A stretch of 64,000 bases of DNA from Solihabitans fulvus (GCF_008386585.1 NZ_VUOB01000037.1:45199-109198); one strand, 5' to 3'. Shown: positions 49,678 through 59,010, numbered from the stretch's first letter. Notes: generated by a model from the sequence alone, not told the origin. A program made the numbers and translations.

Positions 49678-50580
49678 ATGACCAGCGTGCCTCGACCGTT
49701 CGTCGCCTACCTCAGGGTGTACGAACCGTTGTCGGTCCTCGACGCACCGTTGGCAAAACGCGTGCGTGCGGCCATCGAGGGCGGCGGAATCAGTCGTTCT
49801 GCTGTGGGCGAACGCGAGCGGGAACTGTGGCTACGGTCACAGTTGTCCACGCCGCCGAGATTGCTGCCGGGCGAGTCGGCCAACGGCACTGCCGCAGCGG
49901 ACGCCCCCTTCGACGTCCTGACGATCAGCCCCGCTGAGGTACCGACCAGCGAGGCGGCTTCCGTGGGCCCAGGACCGCTGGTCTGCCCCATCGACCTTCG
50001 GCCCCGAGCCGCGGCCGCCCTCGTCGGCTTCCTGGCCACCGCGCCGGCCCCGCTGCGCGACGCCGCGCTGGCCATCAGCCCCGACGCCGTGCGCGCGAGG
50101 GCCTCGGCGGTCATGGAGGAACTGTCCGGCGGCGCGGTGCATGTGATCTCCACTACCTGGACCGTGCCGCTGCCCTGGTTCTGCATGGTCGACCCGGACG
50201 CGCGGCGCGTCGTGCTCGCCCCCAAGGACGATCCGGAACGGCAGCTGTCCTGGCGGGTCGCGATGGCCGACGCGCGCCGCAGGGTGGCCAGGGCGCTGGC
50301 GGTGGTGAAGAACTCCATCGGCGACAACGGCCCGGCCAAGGTCCTGCACGACACCGGCCGCTGGCTCGAACACTTCCACCCGCACTCCGCCGTCGAGCTG
50401 GACTACGGCGGCCTAGTGCAGCTCCTCGACGACGAGGAACTGCTGGAGGACAGCTCGGCCCAGGACGTGCACGCCATCATCGACGCGTTGGAGGCCGGGG
50501 AGGCCGAGGACGTCGCTGGCCTGTACCAGCAGCTGCGCGAGTTCTGGGGCGGCCTGGCGATCCGCGAGCGGCACAACTAG
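49678..50580 (+). CDS. Conserved actinobacterial hypothetical protein
   Basis: 300 residues from ATG 49678; an upstream in-frame start at 49651 is less likely. No signal peptide or membrane segment. It starts VPRPFVAYLRVYEPLSVLD and contains PAPLRDAALAISPDAVRARA and ISTTWTVPLPWFCMVDPD. A long helix (WRVAMADARRRVARALAVVK) and an acidic C-terminal region rich in Asp/Glu (LLDDEELLEDSSAQDVH) follow. The layout is that of a soluble, conserved core-genome protein. I do not recognise a named domain. It is divergent from DUF3073. Confidence 0.75.
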   Translation: MTSVPRPFVAYLRVYEPLSVLDAPLAKRVRAAIEGGGISRSAVGERERELWLRSQLSTPPRLLPGESANGTAAADAPFDVLTISPAEVPTSEAASVGPGPLVCPIDLRPRAAAALVGFLATAPAPLRDAALAISPDAVRARASAVMEELSGGAVHVISTTWTVPLPWFCMVDPDARRVVLAPKDDPERQLSWRVAMADARRRVARALAVVKNSIGDNGPAKVLHDTGRWLEHFHPHSAVELDYGGLVQLLDDEELLEDSSAQDVHAIIDALEAGEAEDVAGLYQQLREFWGGLAIRERHN

Positions 50581-50678
50581 CACCCGCCCGACCCGCTCAC
50601 CGTCGGTGGGTGACCGGACGGACGGTCGACGTCTCCTGCGGTGCCGGGACGGCGCCGAACAGGTGAATAATCCCCGGA

Positions 50679-53567
50679 ATGCGGTTCGGAATCCTCGGCG
50701 AGACCCGGGCGTGGCGCGCGGACGGGGCCGAGGTTCCGCTCGGCGGCCCCGCCCGTCGCGCGCTGCTGACCCTGTTGCTGGTCAGCCCCGGCGAGGTCAG
50801 CTCGATCGACCGGTTGGCCGAGGAGCTCGATCCGGCGGGGACGACGTCGGCGCACGCGCTCCAGTCCCAGGTGTCCAGGCTGCGCGCGTCGCTTGGCACG
50901 GAGGTCGCGATCGAGCGGGCCGGGACGGGCTACCGGATCGTGCTGCCGGCCGAGGACGTGGACTCGTGCCGGTTCGAGCGGCTCGCCGACGAGGGCGGGC
51001 GCGCGCTGCGCGAGGACGACGCGGTTCGGGCGGTCGCGCTGCTGCGCGAAGCCCTCGGGCTGTGGCGGGGACAGGCGTTCGCCGACCTCGCCGAGAGCGA
51101 GACGGCGCGGGCCGCCGCCGTGCGGCTGGAGGAGCGGCGGCTCGGGGCGCTCGAGGACCGCGTCGAGGCGGAGCTGCGCCTCGGCGAGCACCGCGCCGCC
51201 GTGCCGGAGCTGCGCGAACTGGTCGGCCGCCACCCGCTGAGGGAACGGCTGGCCGGCCTGCTCATGCGGGCGCTGTTCGCCGAGGGCGGGCAGGCCGAGG
51301 CGCTGGTCGTGTTCGAGGAGACCAGGCGGCGCCTGGCCGACGAGCTCGGCGCCGACCCCTCGACCGAGCTGACCGCCCTGCACCGGGAGCTGCTGCGCGG
51401 CGACCAGCCGAGGGCGCAGGCCGCGCCGCCCGCCCAGCTGACCAGCTTCGTCGGCCGCGCCGACGAGGTGGCCGCCGTCGCCGACCTGTTGCGCGTGGCC
51501 CGGCTGGTCACGCTCGTCGGACCCGGCGGCGTCGGCAAGACGCGGTTGTCCGTCGAGGTCTCGGCCGTCGCGGGCGACGAGGTGTGCTTCGTCGAGCTGG
51601 CCGCGCTGCGCGACGGGGCCGGACTGCCGAGGGCGCTGCTCGGCGCGCTCGGCCTGCGCGAGACCGGGCTGCACCTGGCCGGCAGTGGGCAGTCGCCCGC
51701 CGACCGGCTGATCACGGCGCTGTCGGACCGGGTGCTGCTGCTCGTCCTGGACAACTGCGAGCACGTCGTCGAGGAGGCCGCCGCGCTGGCGGCACGGCTG
51801 CTGGCGACCTGCCCGAGGCTGCGCGTCCTGGCCACCAGCCGCGAGCCGCTCGGCGTCACCGGAGAACACCTGTGGCCGGTGCGGCCGCTCGCCGAGGACG
51901 CGGCCGTCGCGCTGTTCACCGACCGGGCGGCCGCGGTGCGGCCCGGATTCGCCGCCGACCCCGAGGCGGTGCGGCGGATCTGCACGGCCCTCGACGACCT
52001 GCCGCTGGCCATCGAGCTGGCGGCGGCGCGGCTGCGCACCCTGGACGTCGACGACCTCGCCGGGCGGCTGGACGACCGGCTCGGCCTGGCCGCCAGGGGC
52101 AGCCGCACGGCTGACCTGCGGCACCGCACGCTGCGCTCGGTGGTCGAGTGGAGCTGGGATCTGCTCACCGAGCCGGAGCAGCTGGCGGCGAGCCGGTTCA
52201 CAGTCTTCGCGGGCGGCGCGACGGCCGAGGCCGCGCGGCGGGTGTGCGGCGCGGACGGCGAGACGCTCGAATCGCTGGTCGACAAGTCGCTGCTGGAGGT
52301 CGCGGGCGGCCGCTACCGGATGCTGGAGACGATCCGCGCCTACGGGGCCGAACGGCTCGACGCGGCAGGCGACCGCGAGGCCGTGCGGCGCGCGCACACC
52401 GGGTACTTCCTGGAGCTGGCGCGGTCCGCCGACCCGCAGCTGCGGCGGGCCGACCAGCTGCACTGGCTGCCGGCGTGCACGGCGGAACACGACAACCTGC
52501 TCGCGGCTCTGCGCTGGGCCGTCGGGGCGAACGAGCAGGCCACGGCCCTGCCGCTGCTCGCGTCGGCCGCGCACTACCTGTGGATCCGCGGCCTGTCCGC
52601 CTCGGTCGCGCCGGAGGCGATCGCGCTGCTCGACGTGCTGGACGGACCGCCGACCGGGCTCGGCGAGGAGTACGCGGCCTGCGTGCTGCTCGCGGCGTCC
52701 GCCCCGGCCGGGCAGCCGGCGTGGCGGCGGCACCGCGCGTCGGCCCAGTCGGCGCTGGCGCTGGCGTGGCCGGGCGACCGGCCGGGCCGGTACCCGGCCG
52801 TCCCGTTCCTGTGGATGATGCGCAACGCGGCCGAGCCCGACCCGCAGGACGCGTTCGCGCTGCTCACCGCCCAACTGTCCGTCCCGGACCTGGACCCGTG
52901 GGTGCGGGCTGCCGCCCAGTACATCGCGGGCTTCGGCGCGCTCGGCGGCGGCGACACCGAAGGGGTCGCGCACGCCATCGGCGACGCCGTCGAGGGGTTC
53001 CGCTCGCTCGGCGACCGGTGGGGCACCGCGCTGGCCCTCGACGCGCTCGCCGGCCTGGCCACCGCGGCGGGGGACCGCGCGAAGGCGCTCGCCCTGACCA
53101 ACGAGGCGCTCGCCCTGACCGAGCAGGTCGGCGCGCTGGAGGACAGCGCGGACCTGCTGGTCAACCGGGGCGACCACGTCGTCGGCGAGGACGCCGAGGC
53201 GGCCCGCGCCGACTACGAACGCGCCGCCGGTCTCGCGCGCCGCGCCGGCAGTTCCACCTACCTGGCGGCGGCACTGCGCGGGCTCGGCGACCTCGCCGTC
53301 CTGGACGGCGACCTGGCCGGGGCGGCGCGGCTCTACGAGGAGGCCCTTGAGCGGATCGACCCGCACGGGGTCAGGAGCCTCGGCAACAGGGTGCGCACGC
53401 TCGTCGGGCTCGGCCGGATCGCCGAGCGGCACGGCGACGGCCCCGGCGCCCGCGCGCGCTACCGCGAGGCCGTCGAGTCGGCGGCCGCGATGGGCGCACC
53501 GGCCGCCGACGTGCTCCGCATGGCCGGCCTGCCGGAGAGCGTCATCGAGGCGGTGAGCGCGCGGTGA
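50679..53567 (+). CDS. AfsR/SARP-family regulator with BTAD, NB-ARC and TPR regions
   Basis: 962 residues. Residues 1-95 are an OmpR-like winged helix (FGILGETRAWRADGAEVPLG; ALQSQVSRLRASLG as recognition helix). Residues about 95-245 are the bacterial transcriptional activator domain (RFERLADEGGRALREDD, RHPLRERLAGLLMRALF). An NB-ARC ATPase follows, with P-loop VGPGGVGKTRLSV near residue 282 and Walker B LLLVLDNCEH. The rest is TPR-like. Such large SARP-LAL regulators activate secondary metabolism or metabolic genes. An FAD monooxygenase starts 36 bp after its stop and is the nearest candidate co-transcribed target. No biosynthetic cluster is seen around it. Confidence 0.92.
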   Translation: MRFGILGETRAWRADGAEVPLGGPARRALLTLLLVSPGEVSSIDRLAEELDPAGTTSAHALQSQVSRLRASLGTEVAIERAGTGYRIVLPAEDVDSCRFERLADEGGRALREDDAVRAVALLREALGLWRGQAFADLAESETARAAAVRLEERRLGALEDRVEAELRLGEHRAAVPELRELVGRHPLRERLAGLLMRALFAEGGQAEALVVFEETRRRLADELGADPSTELTALHRELLRGDQPRAQAAPPAQLTSFVGRADEVAAVADLLRVARLVTLVGPGGVGKTRLSVEVSAVAGDEVCFVELAALRDGAGLPRALLGALGLRETGLHLAGSGQSPADRLITALSDRVLLLVLDNCEHVVEEAAALAARLLATCPRLRVLATSREPLGVTGEHLWPVRPLAEDAAVALFTDRAAAVRPGFAADPEAVRRICTALDDLPLAIELAAARLRTLDVDDLAGRLDDRLGLAARGSRTADLRHRTLRSVVEWSWDLLTEPEQLAASRFTVFAGGATAEAARRVCGADGETLESLVDKSLLEVAGGRYRMLETIRAYGAERLDAAGDREAVRRAHTGYFLELARSADPQLRRADQLHWLPACTAEHDNLLAALRWAVGANEQATALPLLASAAHYLWIRGLSASVAPEAIALLDVLDGPPTGLGEEYAACVLLAASAPAGQPAWRRHRASAQSALALAWPGDRPGRYPAVPFLWMMRNAAEPDPQDAFALLTAQLSVPDLDPWVRAAAQYIAGFGALGGGDTEGVAHAIGDAVEGFRSLGDRWGTALALDALAGLATAAGDRAKALALTNEALALTEQVGALEDSADLLVNRGDHVVGEDAEAARADYERAAGLARRAGSSTYLAAALRGLGDLAVLDGDLAGAARLYEEALERIDPHGVRSLGNRVRTLVGLGRIAERHGDGPGARARYREAVESAAAMGAPAADVLRMAGLPESVIEAVSAR

Positions 53568-53602
53568 ACCGCCGGTGAGCCCCCCGCCGCAGGCTCTGCC
53601 AC

Positions 53603-54799
53603 ATGACGAACACCACCGTGCTGATCTCCGGTTCCTCCATCGCGGGCCCCGCGCTCGCCTACTGGCTGCACCGCCACGGCTTCGAGCCGACGATCGTGGA
53701 GCGCACCCCCGCCCTCCGCGACGGCGGGTACGCGGTCGACTTCCGGGGCGAGGCGCACCTGTCGGTGCTGCGCGACATGGGCATCCTTGCCGACATCGAG
53801 CGCGCCAGGACCGGCGTCGGCTCCATGTCGTACGTGAACAGCGCTGGCAAGCCGCAGGCCAAGCTGCCGGCGGACATGTTCGCCGGCGACGTCGAGATCC
53901 TGCGGGGCGACCTGGCCCGCATCCTCTACGACGCGACCAGGGAGCACACCGAGTACGTCTTCGGCGACTCGATCACCTCGCTCACCGAGGACGCCGACGG
54001 CGTCACCGTCGCCTTCGAGCGCGGCGCGCCGCGCAGGTTCGACCTGGTGATCGGCGCGGACGGGCTGCGTTCCACCACGCGGCGGCTGGCCTTCGGGCCC
54101 GATGAGCAGTTCGTGAAGCACCTCGGCGTCTACTGCGCCATCTTCACCACGGCCAACCACCTGGACCTCGACCACACCGGGCACGCCTACCGCACCGCCA
54201 ACCGGCTCGTCGCGATGTACAGCGCAAGGCACAACGCCGAGGCCAAGGCCATGTTCTACTTCGGCTCGCCCGCGCTGGACCTGGACCGCCGCGACGTCGC
54301 GCGGCAGCAGGCCGTGCTGGCCGAGCAGTTCGCCGGCAACGGCTGGCAGACCGACCGGCTGCTCGAGGAGATGCGGTACGCGCCCGACTTCTACTTCGAC
54401 TCGGTCGGCCAGGTGCACCTGGACAAGTGGTCGCGCGGCAGGGTGGCTCTGGTCGGCGACGCCGCCTACAGCCCGTCCTCGCTGTCGGGCATGGGCTCGG
54501 GGCTGGCGCTGGTCGGCGCGTACGTCCTCGCAGGCGAGCTGGCGGCCGCGCGGGGCGACCACCGCGTCGCCTTCCGGCGCTACGAGGAGGAGATGCGGGC
54601 GTACGCGACGGGCTGCCAGAAGATGGGCGACGGCGTCGCCAAGCTGATGGTCCCCAGCAGCCACTTCCTCGCCTCGCTGCTCAACCGCTACTACAAGATC
54701 ATGCCCTACCTGCCGGGGAAGAACATGGCCGCCAAGATCGCCCGCAAGGCCGCGGAGAACATCACGCTGCGCGACTACAGCGCACTGGCCAGGCGCTGA
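53603..54799 (+). CDS. FAD-dependent monooxygenase (PHBH/aromatic hydroxylase type)
   Basis: 398 residues. The FAD-binding Rossmann motif is at the start (VLISGSSIAGPALAYWL, then TIVER), the middle DLVIGADGLRSTTRR is the DG motif, and GRVALVGDAAYSPSSLSGMG is the GD motif. Together these define the class A flavoprotein monooxygenase family. It is cytosolic. The first Gly of the canonical GxGxxG is retained only as GSSIAG, common in this subgroup. It is likely co-transcribed with the SARP regulator upstream. The substrate is unknown. Confidence 0.9.
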   Translation: MTNTTVLISGSSIAGPALAYWLHRHGFEPTIVERTPALRDGGYAVDFRGEAHLSVLRDMGILADIERARTGVGSMSYVNSAGKPQAKLPADMFAGDVEILRGDLARILYDATREHTEYVFGDSITSLTEDADGVTVAFERGAPRRFDLVIGADGLRSTTRRLAFGPDEQFVKHLGVYCAIFTTANHLDLDHTGHAYRTANRLVAMYSARHNAEAKAMFYFGSPALDLDRRDVARQQAVLAEQFAGNGWQTDRLLEEMRYAPDFYFDSVGQVHLDKWSRGRVALVGDAAYSPSSLSGMGSGLALVGAYVLAGELAAARGDHRVAFRRYEEEMRAYATGCQKMGDGVAKLMVPSSHFLASLLNRYYKIMPYLPGKNMAAKIARKAAENITLRDYSALARR

Positions 54800-54832
54800 T
54801 GCGGCGTCCAGCGCGCGCCGGGCGAGGCCGGC

Positions 54833-55462
54833 TCAGCCGGCCGCGCCGGCAGGCCCGCCGTCCTCGCCGTGGCCCCGCTCGGCCGCGAGCAGCTCGTCCA
54901 CGGAGGCACTGCCGCGCTGGTAGCGGCCGGCGATCTCGGCGTTGAGCTGGTCCATCACGACCTGCACCTCGCGCCGCCGCTGGGAGACCGAGGCCTCCTC
55001 CCCGATGAACGCCCGCAGCGCCGACCCGAGCTTGTCGTCGGACAGCGACGTGACGTCGGAGAGGTCCACGTCGGACACCAGCGCCTCGACGTGCCGCCGG
55101 TGCGCCTCGGCGCGGGAGGGCTCCATCGTCTGATAGCGGCCGGAGCCGGTCGCCGGGCCGACCGCGTTGGCGGACAGGATCGCCGCCAGCTGCTCGACCA
55201 CGGGCGCGGAGCCGCCCTCGGTGCGCCGCTTCTGCTCGGCCCGGACGATGTCGATCCTGGCGTGCAGCAACCGGCGCAGGTAGGAGAGGTCGGTCTCCTC
55301 CTGGGCCGCCTCGTCGCGCAGTCCGCGCACGTCGGCCAACGACCGCTGCTCGATGCCGTCGGTGTAACCCGGGGCGAGCACGCGGTCGATCCGACGGCGC
55401 CCACCGGGACGCACCTCGATCACGTGACCATCCTGGGGGACATCGTGGTCAGCCGCCAACAC
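54833..55462 (-). CDS. rsiG: RsiG-like c-di-GMP-binding anti-sigma factor
   Basis: 209 residues from GTG 55462 (GGAGG 7 bases upstream). Two long helices carry the c-di-GMP signature E-x3-S-x2-R-x3-Q-x3-D. The C-terminal copy is exact (E156, S160, R163, Q167, D171). The N-terminal copy has E56, S60, R63, H67, D71, with His in place of Gln. The copies are exactly 100 residues apart. In Streptomyces, RsiG uses two such motifs to bind a c-di-GMP dimer and hold the sporulation sigma factor WhiG inactive. It is the last gene on its strand before the FAD monooxygenase (convergent). The binding role is inferred from the motif. Confidence 0.88.
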   Translation of the reverse strand: MLAADHDVPQDGHVIEVRPGGRRRIDRVLAPGYTDGIEQRSLADVRGLRDEAAQEETDLSYLRRLLHARIDIVRAEQKRRTEGGSAPVVEQLAAILSANAVGPATGSGRYQTMEPSRAEAHRRHVEALVSDVDLSDVTSLSDDKLGSALRAFIGEEASVSQRRREVQVVMDQLNAEIAGRYQRGSASVDELLAAERGHGEDGGPAGAAG

Positions 55463-55487
55463 TTACCCGCCTCCATCTTGTCCAGTT

Positions 55488-56342
55488 CTAACCGATCCGG
55501 CCGACGCCGAGCAGCTCGCGGACCTCGCCGACGGGCAGTGGCGGCCGTTGGGCGATCTTGGCCAGCCCGGCCGCCCTGGCCACGAGCTGGGCATTGTCCC
55601 GCACTCGTTCGCCCCTGGCGTAGCTGACGGTGTCCTCCATGCCGACCCGAAGGTGCCCGCCGGTGGACAGCGCCGCCAGCAGCACCGGCAGCGAGGCCCG
55701 CCCGACGCCGGTGGCGGAGAACGAGGCCCCGTCCGGCAGCAGCCGCAGCGCGGCGACCAGGGTCTCCGCGTCGCCGGGCATCCCGCCTGGCACGCCGGTC
55801 ACCAGGTCGACGTGCACGCGCCCGCCTGCCGGCGGCCCGTACTGGTCCAGCAGGCGGTGCAGCGTGGCCAGCTGGCCGAGGTCGAAGATCTCGTACTCCG
55901 GCACGATGCCGCGTTCCTGCATGCCCTTGTGCAGCTCGACGATGAACTCCCAGCGGTTCATGAACACGTCGTCACCGAAGTTGACCGTGCCCATGGTGCA
56001 GGAGGCCGAGTCCGGCATGGCGTCGAGGACCCGCAGCCGATCGGCCTCCGGGTCGGTGACCGCGCCGCCGGTGGACAGCTGCACGATCAGGCCGGTCTCC
56101 GCCCGCAGCGCCTGCACGGTGTCCTTGAGCCGACCGAGGTCCAGCGTCGGCTTGGTGTCCTCGCCCCGGATGTGCACGTGGATCATGGCCGCGCCGACCC
56201 GCTCGCAGTCCCTCGCGGTGGCCACCAGCTCGTCCAGGGTCACCGGGAGGTTGGGCACGTCCGACTTGGCGTGTTCCGCCCCGGTGGGGGCGACCGTGAT
56301 GAGCGTGCCGTGGGAGCCGGGGCGGGGCGTCGACGCTGACAT
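55488..56342 (-). CDS. BKACE-family beta-keto acid cleavage enzyme
   Basis: 284 residues from ATG 56342. It matches the 3-keto-5-aminohexanoate cleavage (Kce)/DUF849 family, Zn-dependent TIM barrels that split beta-keto acids with acetyl-CoA. Landmarks are LITVAPTGAEHAKSDVPNLP, AAMIHVHIRGEDTKPTLD (Zn ligands), LIVQLSTGGAVTDPEADRL and FGDDVFMNRWEFI, with GGHLRVGMEDTVSYARGE near the end. The substrate within the family is not predictable. Its stop is 25 bp upstream of the rsiG start, so the two may be co-transcribed. Confidence 0.92.
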   Translation of the reverse strand: MSASTPRPGSHGTLITVAPTGAEHAKSDVPNLPVTLDELVATARDCERVGAAMIHVHIRGEDTKPTLDLGRLKDTVQALRAETGLIVQLSTGGAVTDPEADRLRVLDAMPDSASCTMGTVNFGDDVFMNRWEFIVELHKGMQERGIVPEYEIFDLGQLATLHRLLDQYGPPAGGRVHVDLVTGVPGGMPGDAETLVAALRLLPDGASFSATGVGRASLPVLLAALSTGGHLRVGMEDTVSYARGERVRDNAQLVARAAGLAKIAQRPPLPVGEVRELLGVGRIG

Positions 56343-56521
56343 GGCGCGATCCTGACACATGCGGGGGGCCGGCAGGCAGCCCAAGTTCGGGCAATCTCCG
56401 GCGATCCACTGGGATAACCCCCTTTGCGCAGGGGCCACGGGAACGCACGTCCCTGGCGCTGCCGGTCGGCGCCATTTCCCGACGCCGACGCCGACGCGAC
56501 CGGGGCGCGACCGGGCCGCCG

Positions 56522-57649
56522 CTAGCGGCCGAGATTGCGCGCGGCCGCGCGGCCAAGCGCCGGGGTGTCCGGGGGCACGGAGTCGGGGTCGACGGCGGCC
56601 TGCACCGCGCGGTCCTCCGCGCCGGCGATCAGCTCGGTGTCCACCGGCACGGACCGCTTGACCAGCGCCAGGGCGATCGGCCCCAGCTCGTGGTGCCTGG
56701 CCACGGATCCGACCCGGCCGACCACCCGCTCGCCGGCCAGCACCGGGTCGCCGGTCTCCGGCTGGATCTCCCGCGAGCCGTCCAGGTGCAGCAGCAGCAT
56801 CCGGCGCGGCGGCCTGCCCACGTTGTGCACCTTCGACACCGTCTCCTGGCCCCGGTAGCAGCCCTTGTCCAGGTGCACCGCCCAGCCGATCCAGTTCGCC
56901 TCGTGCGGGATCGTGCGGTCGTCGGTGTCCACGCCGAGCCTCGGCCGCAGCGACTCGACCCGCAGCGCCTCGAACGCCCAGCTCCCCGCGGGCCGCGCGC
57001 CCGCGTCGGTGAGCCGCTGCCACCAGTCGACCAGCGCCTCGCGCGGCACCAGCAGGTCGACGGCGTCGTGGCCCGGCCACGGCATGCGCCGCGCCAGGCC
57101 GCCGTCGGCCAGTTCGACGACCCCGTTCGGCTTCGCCGGCACCGGGAGACCCAGCTTGGCCAGCAGCGCCTCGGCCTCCGGCCCGACGACGCTGAGCAGC
57201 GCGAACTCGCCGCTCGCGTCCCTCGGCTCAACCTTCGACCAGAACACCATGGCCGTCAGGTACTTCAGCAGCGGCGGCACCGCGCCCGGCTCGGTGTCCA
57301 GCCACACCGTGCCGCCCACGTTCGCGACCACCGCGTGGTGCTCCACCCGCCCGTGCACGTCGAGGATCAGCGCCTCGCTGCCGACACCCTCGGCGAGCCC
57401 GGTGAAGTCCTGGCTGGTCAAGGAGTGCAACCAGGTCAGCCGGTCCTCGCCGGGCACCGCGAGCACGCCCCGGTTCGACCGGTCGAACACCGCGACCCCC
57501 CGCGCCGCCGAGCGCTGCTCCGCGAACGGGTCACCGAAGTGCCACGGCACCCCGGTGTCCGGCGAGCCGTCCGGCGCGGCGACGGCGCCAGGCTGGCTCA
57601 GCACGGGCGAGACCTGCTCGGTTGGGCGAACCGCGGGATCAGAGGTCAC
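56522..57649 (-). CDS. ygfZ: Folate-binding YgfZ/GcvT-like protein
   Basis: A 375-residue protein with the YgfZ signature DKGCYRGQETVSKVHN (K-G-C-Y-x-G-Q-E), which carries the functional Cys. The N-terminal GcvT-like domain has DRSNRGVLAVPGEDRLTWLH and SLTSQDFTGL. YgfZ/IBA57 proteins use tetrahydrofolate in Fe-S cluster assembly or repair. Its GcvT resemblance is structural; it is not the glycine cleavage T-protein. It overlaps the Fur-family gene by 4 bases (57646-57649), so the two form an operon. Its position matches Rv0811c in M. tuberculosis, from memory. Confidence 0.93.
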   Translation of the reverse strand: MTSDPAVRPTEQVSPVLSQPGAVAAPDGSPDTGVPWHFGDPFAEQRSAARGVAVFDRSNRGVLAVPGEDRLTWLHSLTSQDFTGLAEGVGSEALILDVHGRVEHHAVVANVGGTVWLDTEPGAVPPLLKYLTAMVFWSKVEPRDASGEFALLSVVGPEAEALLAKLGLPVPAKPNGVVELADGGLARRMPWPGHDAVDLLVPREALVDWWQRLTDAGARPAGSWAFEALRVESLRPRLGVDTDDRTIPHEANWIGWAVHLDKGCYRGQETVSKVHNVGRPPRRMLLLHLDGSREIQPETGDPVLAGERVVGRVGSVARHHELGPIALALVKRSVPVDTELIAGAEDRAVQAAVDPDSVPPDTPALGRAAARNLGR

Positions 57650-58104
57650 GTGGTGTTCTCCTGGGTCAGGCAGTCCCGGCAGGTGCCGGACAACGCGAGG
57701 TGGCTGGCATCCAGTTGGAACCCGAACTCCGCGCGCAGTGTTCCGCCGAGGTCGCCGAGCACCTCACACGGCACCTCGTCGATCCGGCCGCAGCGGTGGC
57801 AGGCCAGGTGCACGTGCTCGTGATCGGAGACCGAGTACGTCGGGGCGCCGTGCCCGAGGTGGGTATGCCGAACCAGGCTGAGGCGTTCCAGCAGGTCGAG
57901 GGTGCGGTAGATGGTGGTGATGTTCACGGTGGGCGCGGTCTGCTGCACCCGCTGACAGATCTGCTCAGGGGTCGAGTGTTCCAGCTCACGCACGGCGTCC
58001 AGCACGAGCTGGCGCTGCGGAGTCATCCGCATGCCGCGTTCGTGCAGTGTCGTGCGCAGCGCCGCCTGCCCGGTCCGGCCTGCCTGGCCGCTCGCGGTCT
58101 CCAC
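57646..58104 (-). CDS. Fur-family metal-dependent repressor
   Basis: A 152-residue protein. The winged helix is MTPQRQLVLDAVRELEHST and NITTIYRTLDLLERLSLV. The metal-sensing region HEHVHLACHRCGRIDEV and the two Cys pairs (CHRC, CRDC) form structural Zn sites typical of Fur, Zur and PerR. The sensed metal is not determined. It is cotranscribed with ygfZ, which fits a link to iron or Fe-S status. It is divergent from the aminotransferase gene with a 41-bp gap. Confidence 0.9.
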   Translation of the reverse strand: METASGQAGRTGQAALRTTLHERGMRMTPQRQLVLDAVRELEHSTPEQICQRVQQTAPTVNITTIYRTLDLLERLSLVRHTHLGHGAPTYSVSDHEHVHLACHRCGRIDEVPCEVLGDLGGTLRAEFGFQLDASHLALSGTCRDCLTQENTT

Positions 58105-58145
58105 GTCTTGATGGTAGGCGCGTTCGCGCTGGGTAGTCTCGACGC

Positions 58146-58988
58146 ATGCGCGTGCTTGCTCTGTTGGACGGAACTCTGGCTGACCCGGAGAGTCCAGTCG
58201 TCCGCGTCGACGATCTTGGGCTGCTGCGCGGCGACGGCGTCTTCGAGACGGTTCTGGTCGTCGACGGCCGGCCCCGCGAGCTCGCCGCGCACCTGGACCG
58301 GCTCGTCGCCTCGGCCGCCATGCTCGAGCTGCCGGCGCCCGACCGCGCCGCGTTCGACCGCGCCGTCGGGGCGGTCCTCGACGCCTGGGCGGGCGGCCGC
58401 GAACTGGTCATGCGGCTCGTGCACACCAGGGGCGTCGAGGGCGGCGACGGCACGCCGACCGGGTTCGTGCTCGGCTCCGAGATCAACCCGGCGACGCTGC
58501 GGCACCGGGCCGACGGCATCGCCGCGGTCACCCTGGAGCGCGGCTTCGACGAGGGCCTGGCCAGGCGCGCACCCTGGCTGCTGCTCGGGGCGAAGTCGTT
58601 GTCCTACGCGGTGAACATGGCCGCGCTGCGGGAGGCGGAGCGCAGGGGCGCGGCCGACGTCCTGTTCACCACCTCCGACGGCCTCGTGCTCGAGGGGCCG
58701 ACGTCCACCGTGATCGCGGCGAGCGACGGCATCCTCCGCACCACCCCCACCGCGCTCGGCATCCTGCCTGGCACCACCCAGGCCGCGCTGTTCCGCGCCG
58801 CGGAGCGGGCAGGCTGGGTCACCAAGGTGGAGTCGCTGCGGGTGGCGGACCTGCGCGCGGCCGACGGCGTGTTCCTGGCCTCCAGCATCCGCAGGATCAC
58901 CAGGGTGCACACGCTCGACGGCGAACCCCTGACGGACTCCGCCGCCCTGCACGCCGAACTGACCGCGCTCTACGAGTCCGAATACTGA
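58146..58988 (+). CDS. Class IV PLP aminotransferase (PabC-like)
   Basis: A 280-residue fold-type IV PLP enzyme. LGLLRGDGVFETVLVVDGRP near the start and the PLP-Lys in LLGAKSLSYAVNMAALR are typical. ADVLFTTSDGLVLEGPTSTV and FLASSIRRITRV follow. It resembles 4-amino-4-deoxychorismate lyases (PabC, folate pathway) more than branched-chain aminotransferases, and its neighbour uses folate. D-amino acid aminotransferase activity is the alternative. Its position matches Rv0812 in M. tuberculosis, from memory. Confidence 0.88.
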   Translation: MRVLALLDGTLADPESPVVRVDDLGLLRGDGVFETVLVVDGRPRELAAHLDRLVASAAMLELPAPDRAAFDRAVGAVLDAWAGGRELVMRLVHTRGVEGGDGTPTGFVLGSEINPATLRHRADGIAAVTLERGFDEGLARRAPWLLLGAKSLSYAVNMAALREAERRGAADVLFTTSDGLVLEGPTSTVIAASDGILRTTPTALGILPGTTQAALFRAAERAGWVTKVESLRVADLRAADGVFLASSIRRITRVHTLDGEPLTDSAALHAELTALYESEY

Positions 58989-59010
58989 GTCCAGGCCCCG
59001 AACGAGACGC

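Noticed and set aside
50679..56342. Secondary metabolite gene cluster around the SARP regulator
   Set aside because: No PKS, NRPS, terpene, RiPP or glycosyltransferase genes are present; only a monooxygenase and a BKACE enzyme are near.
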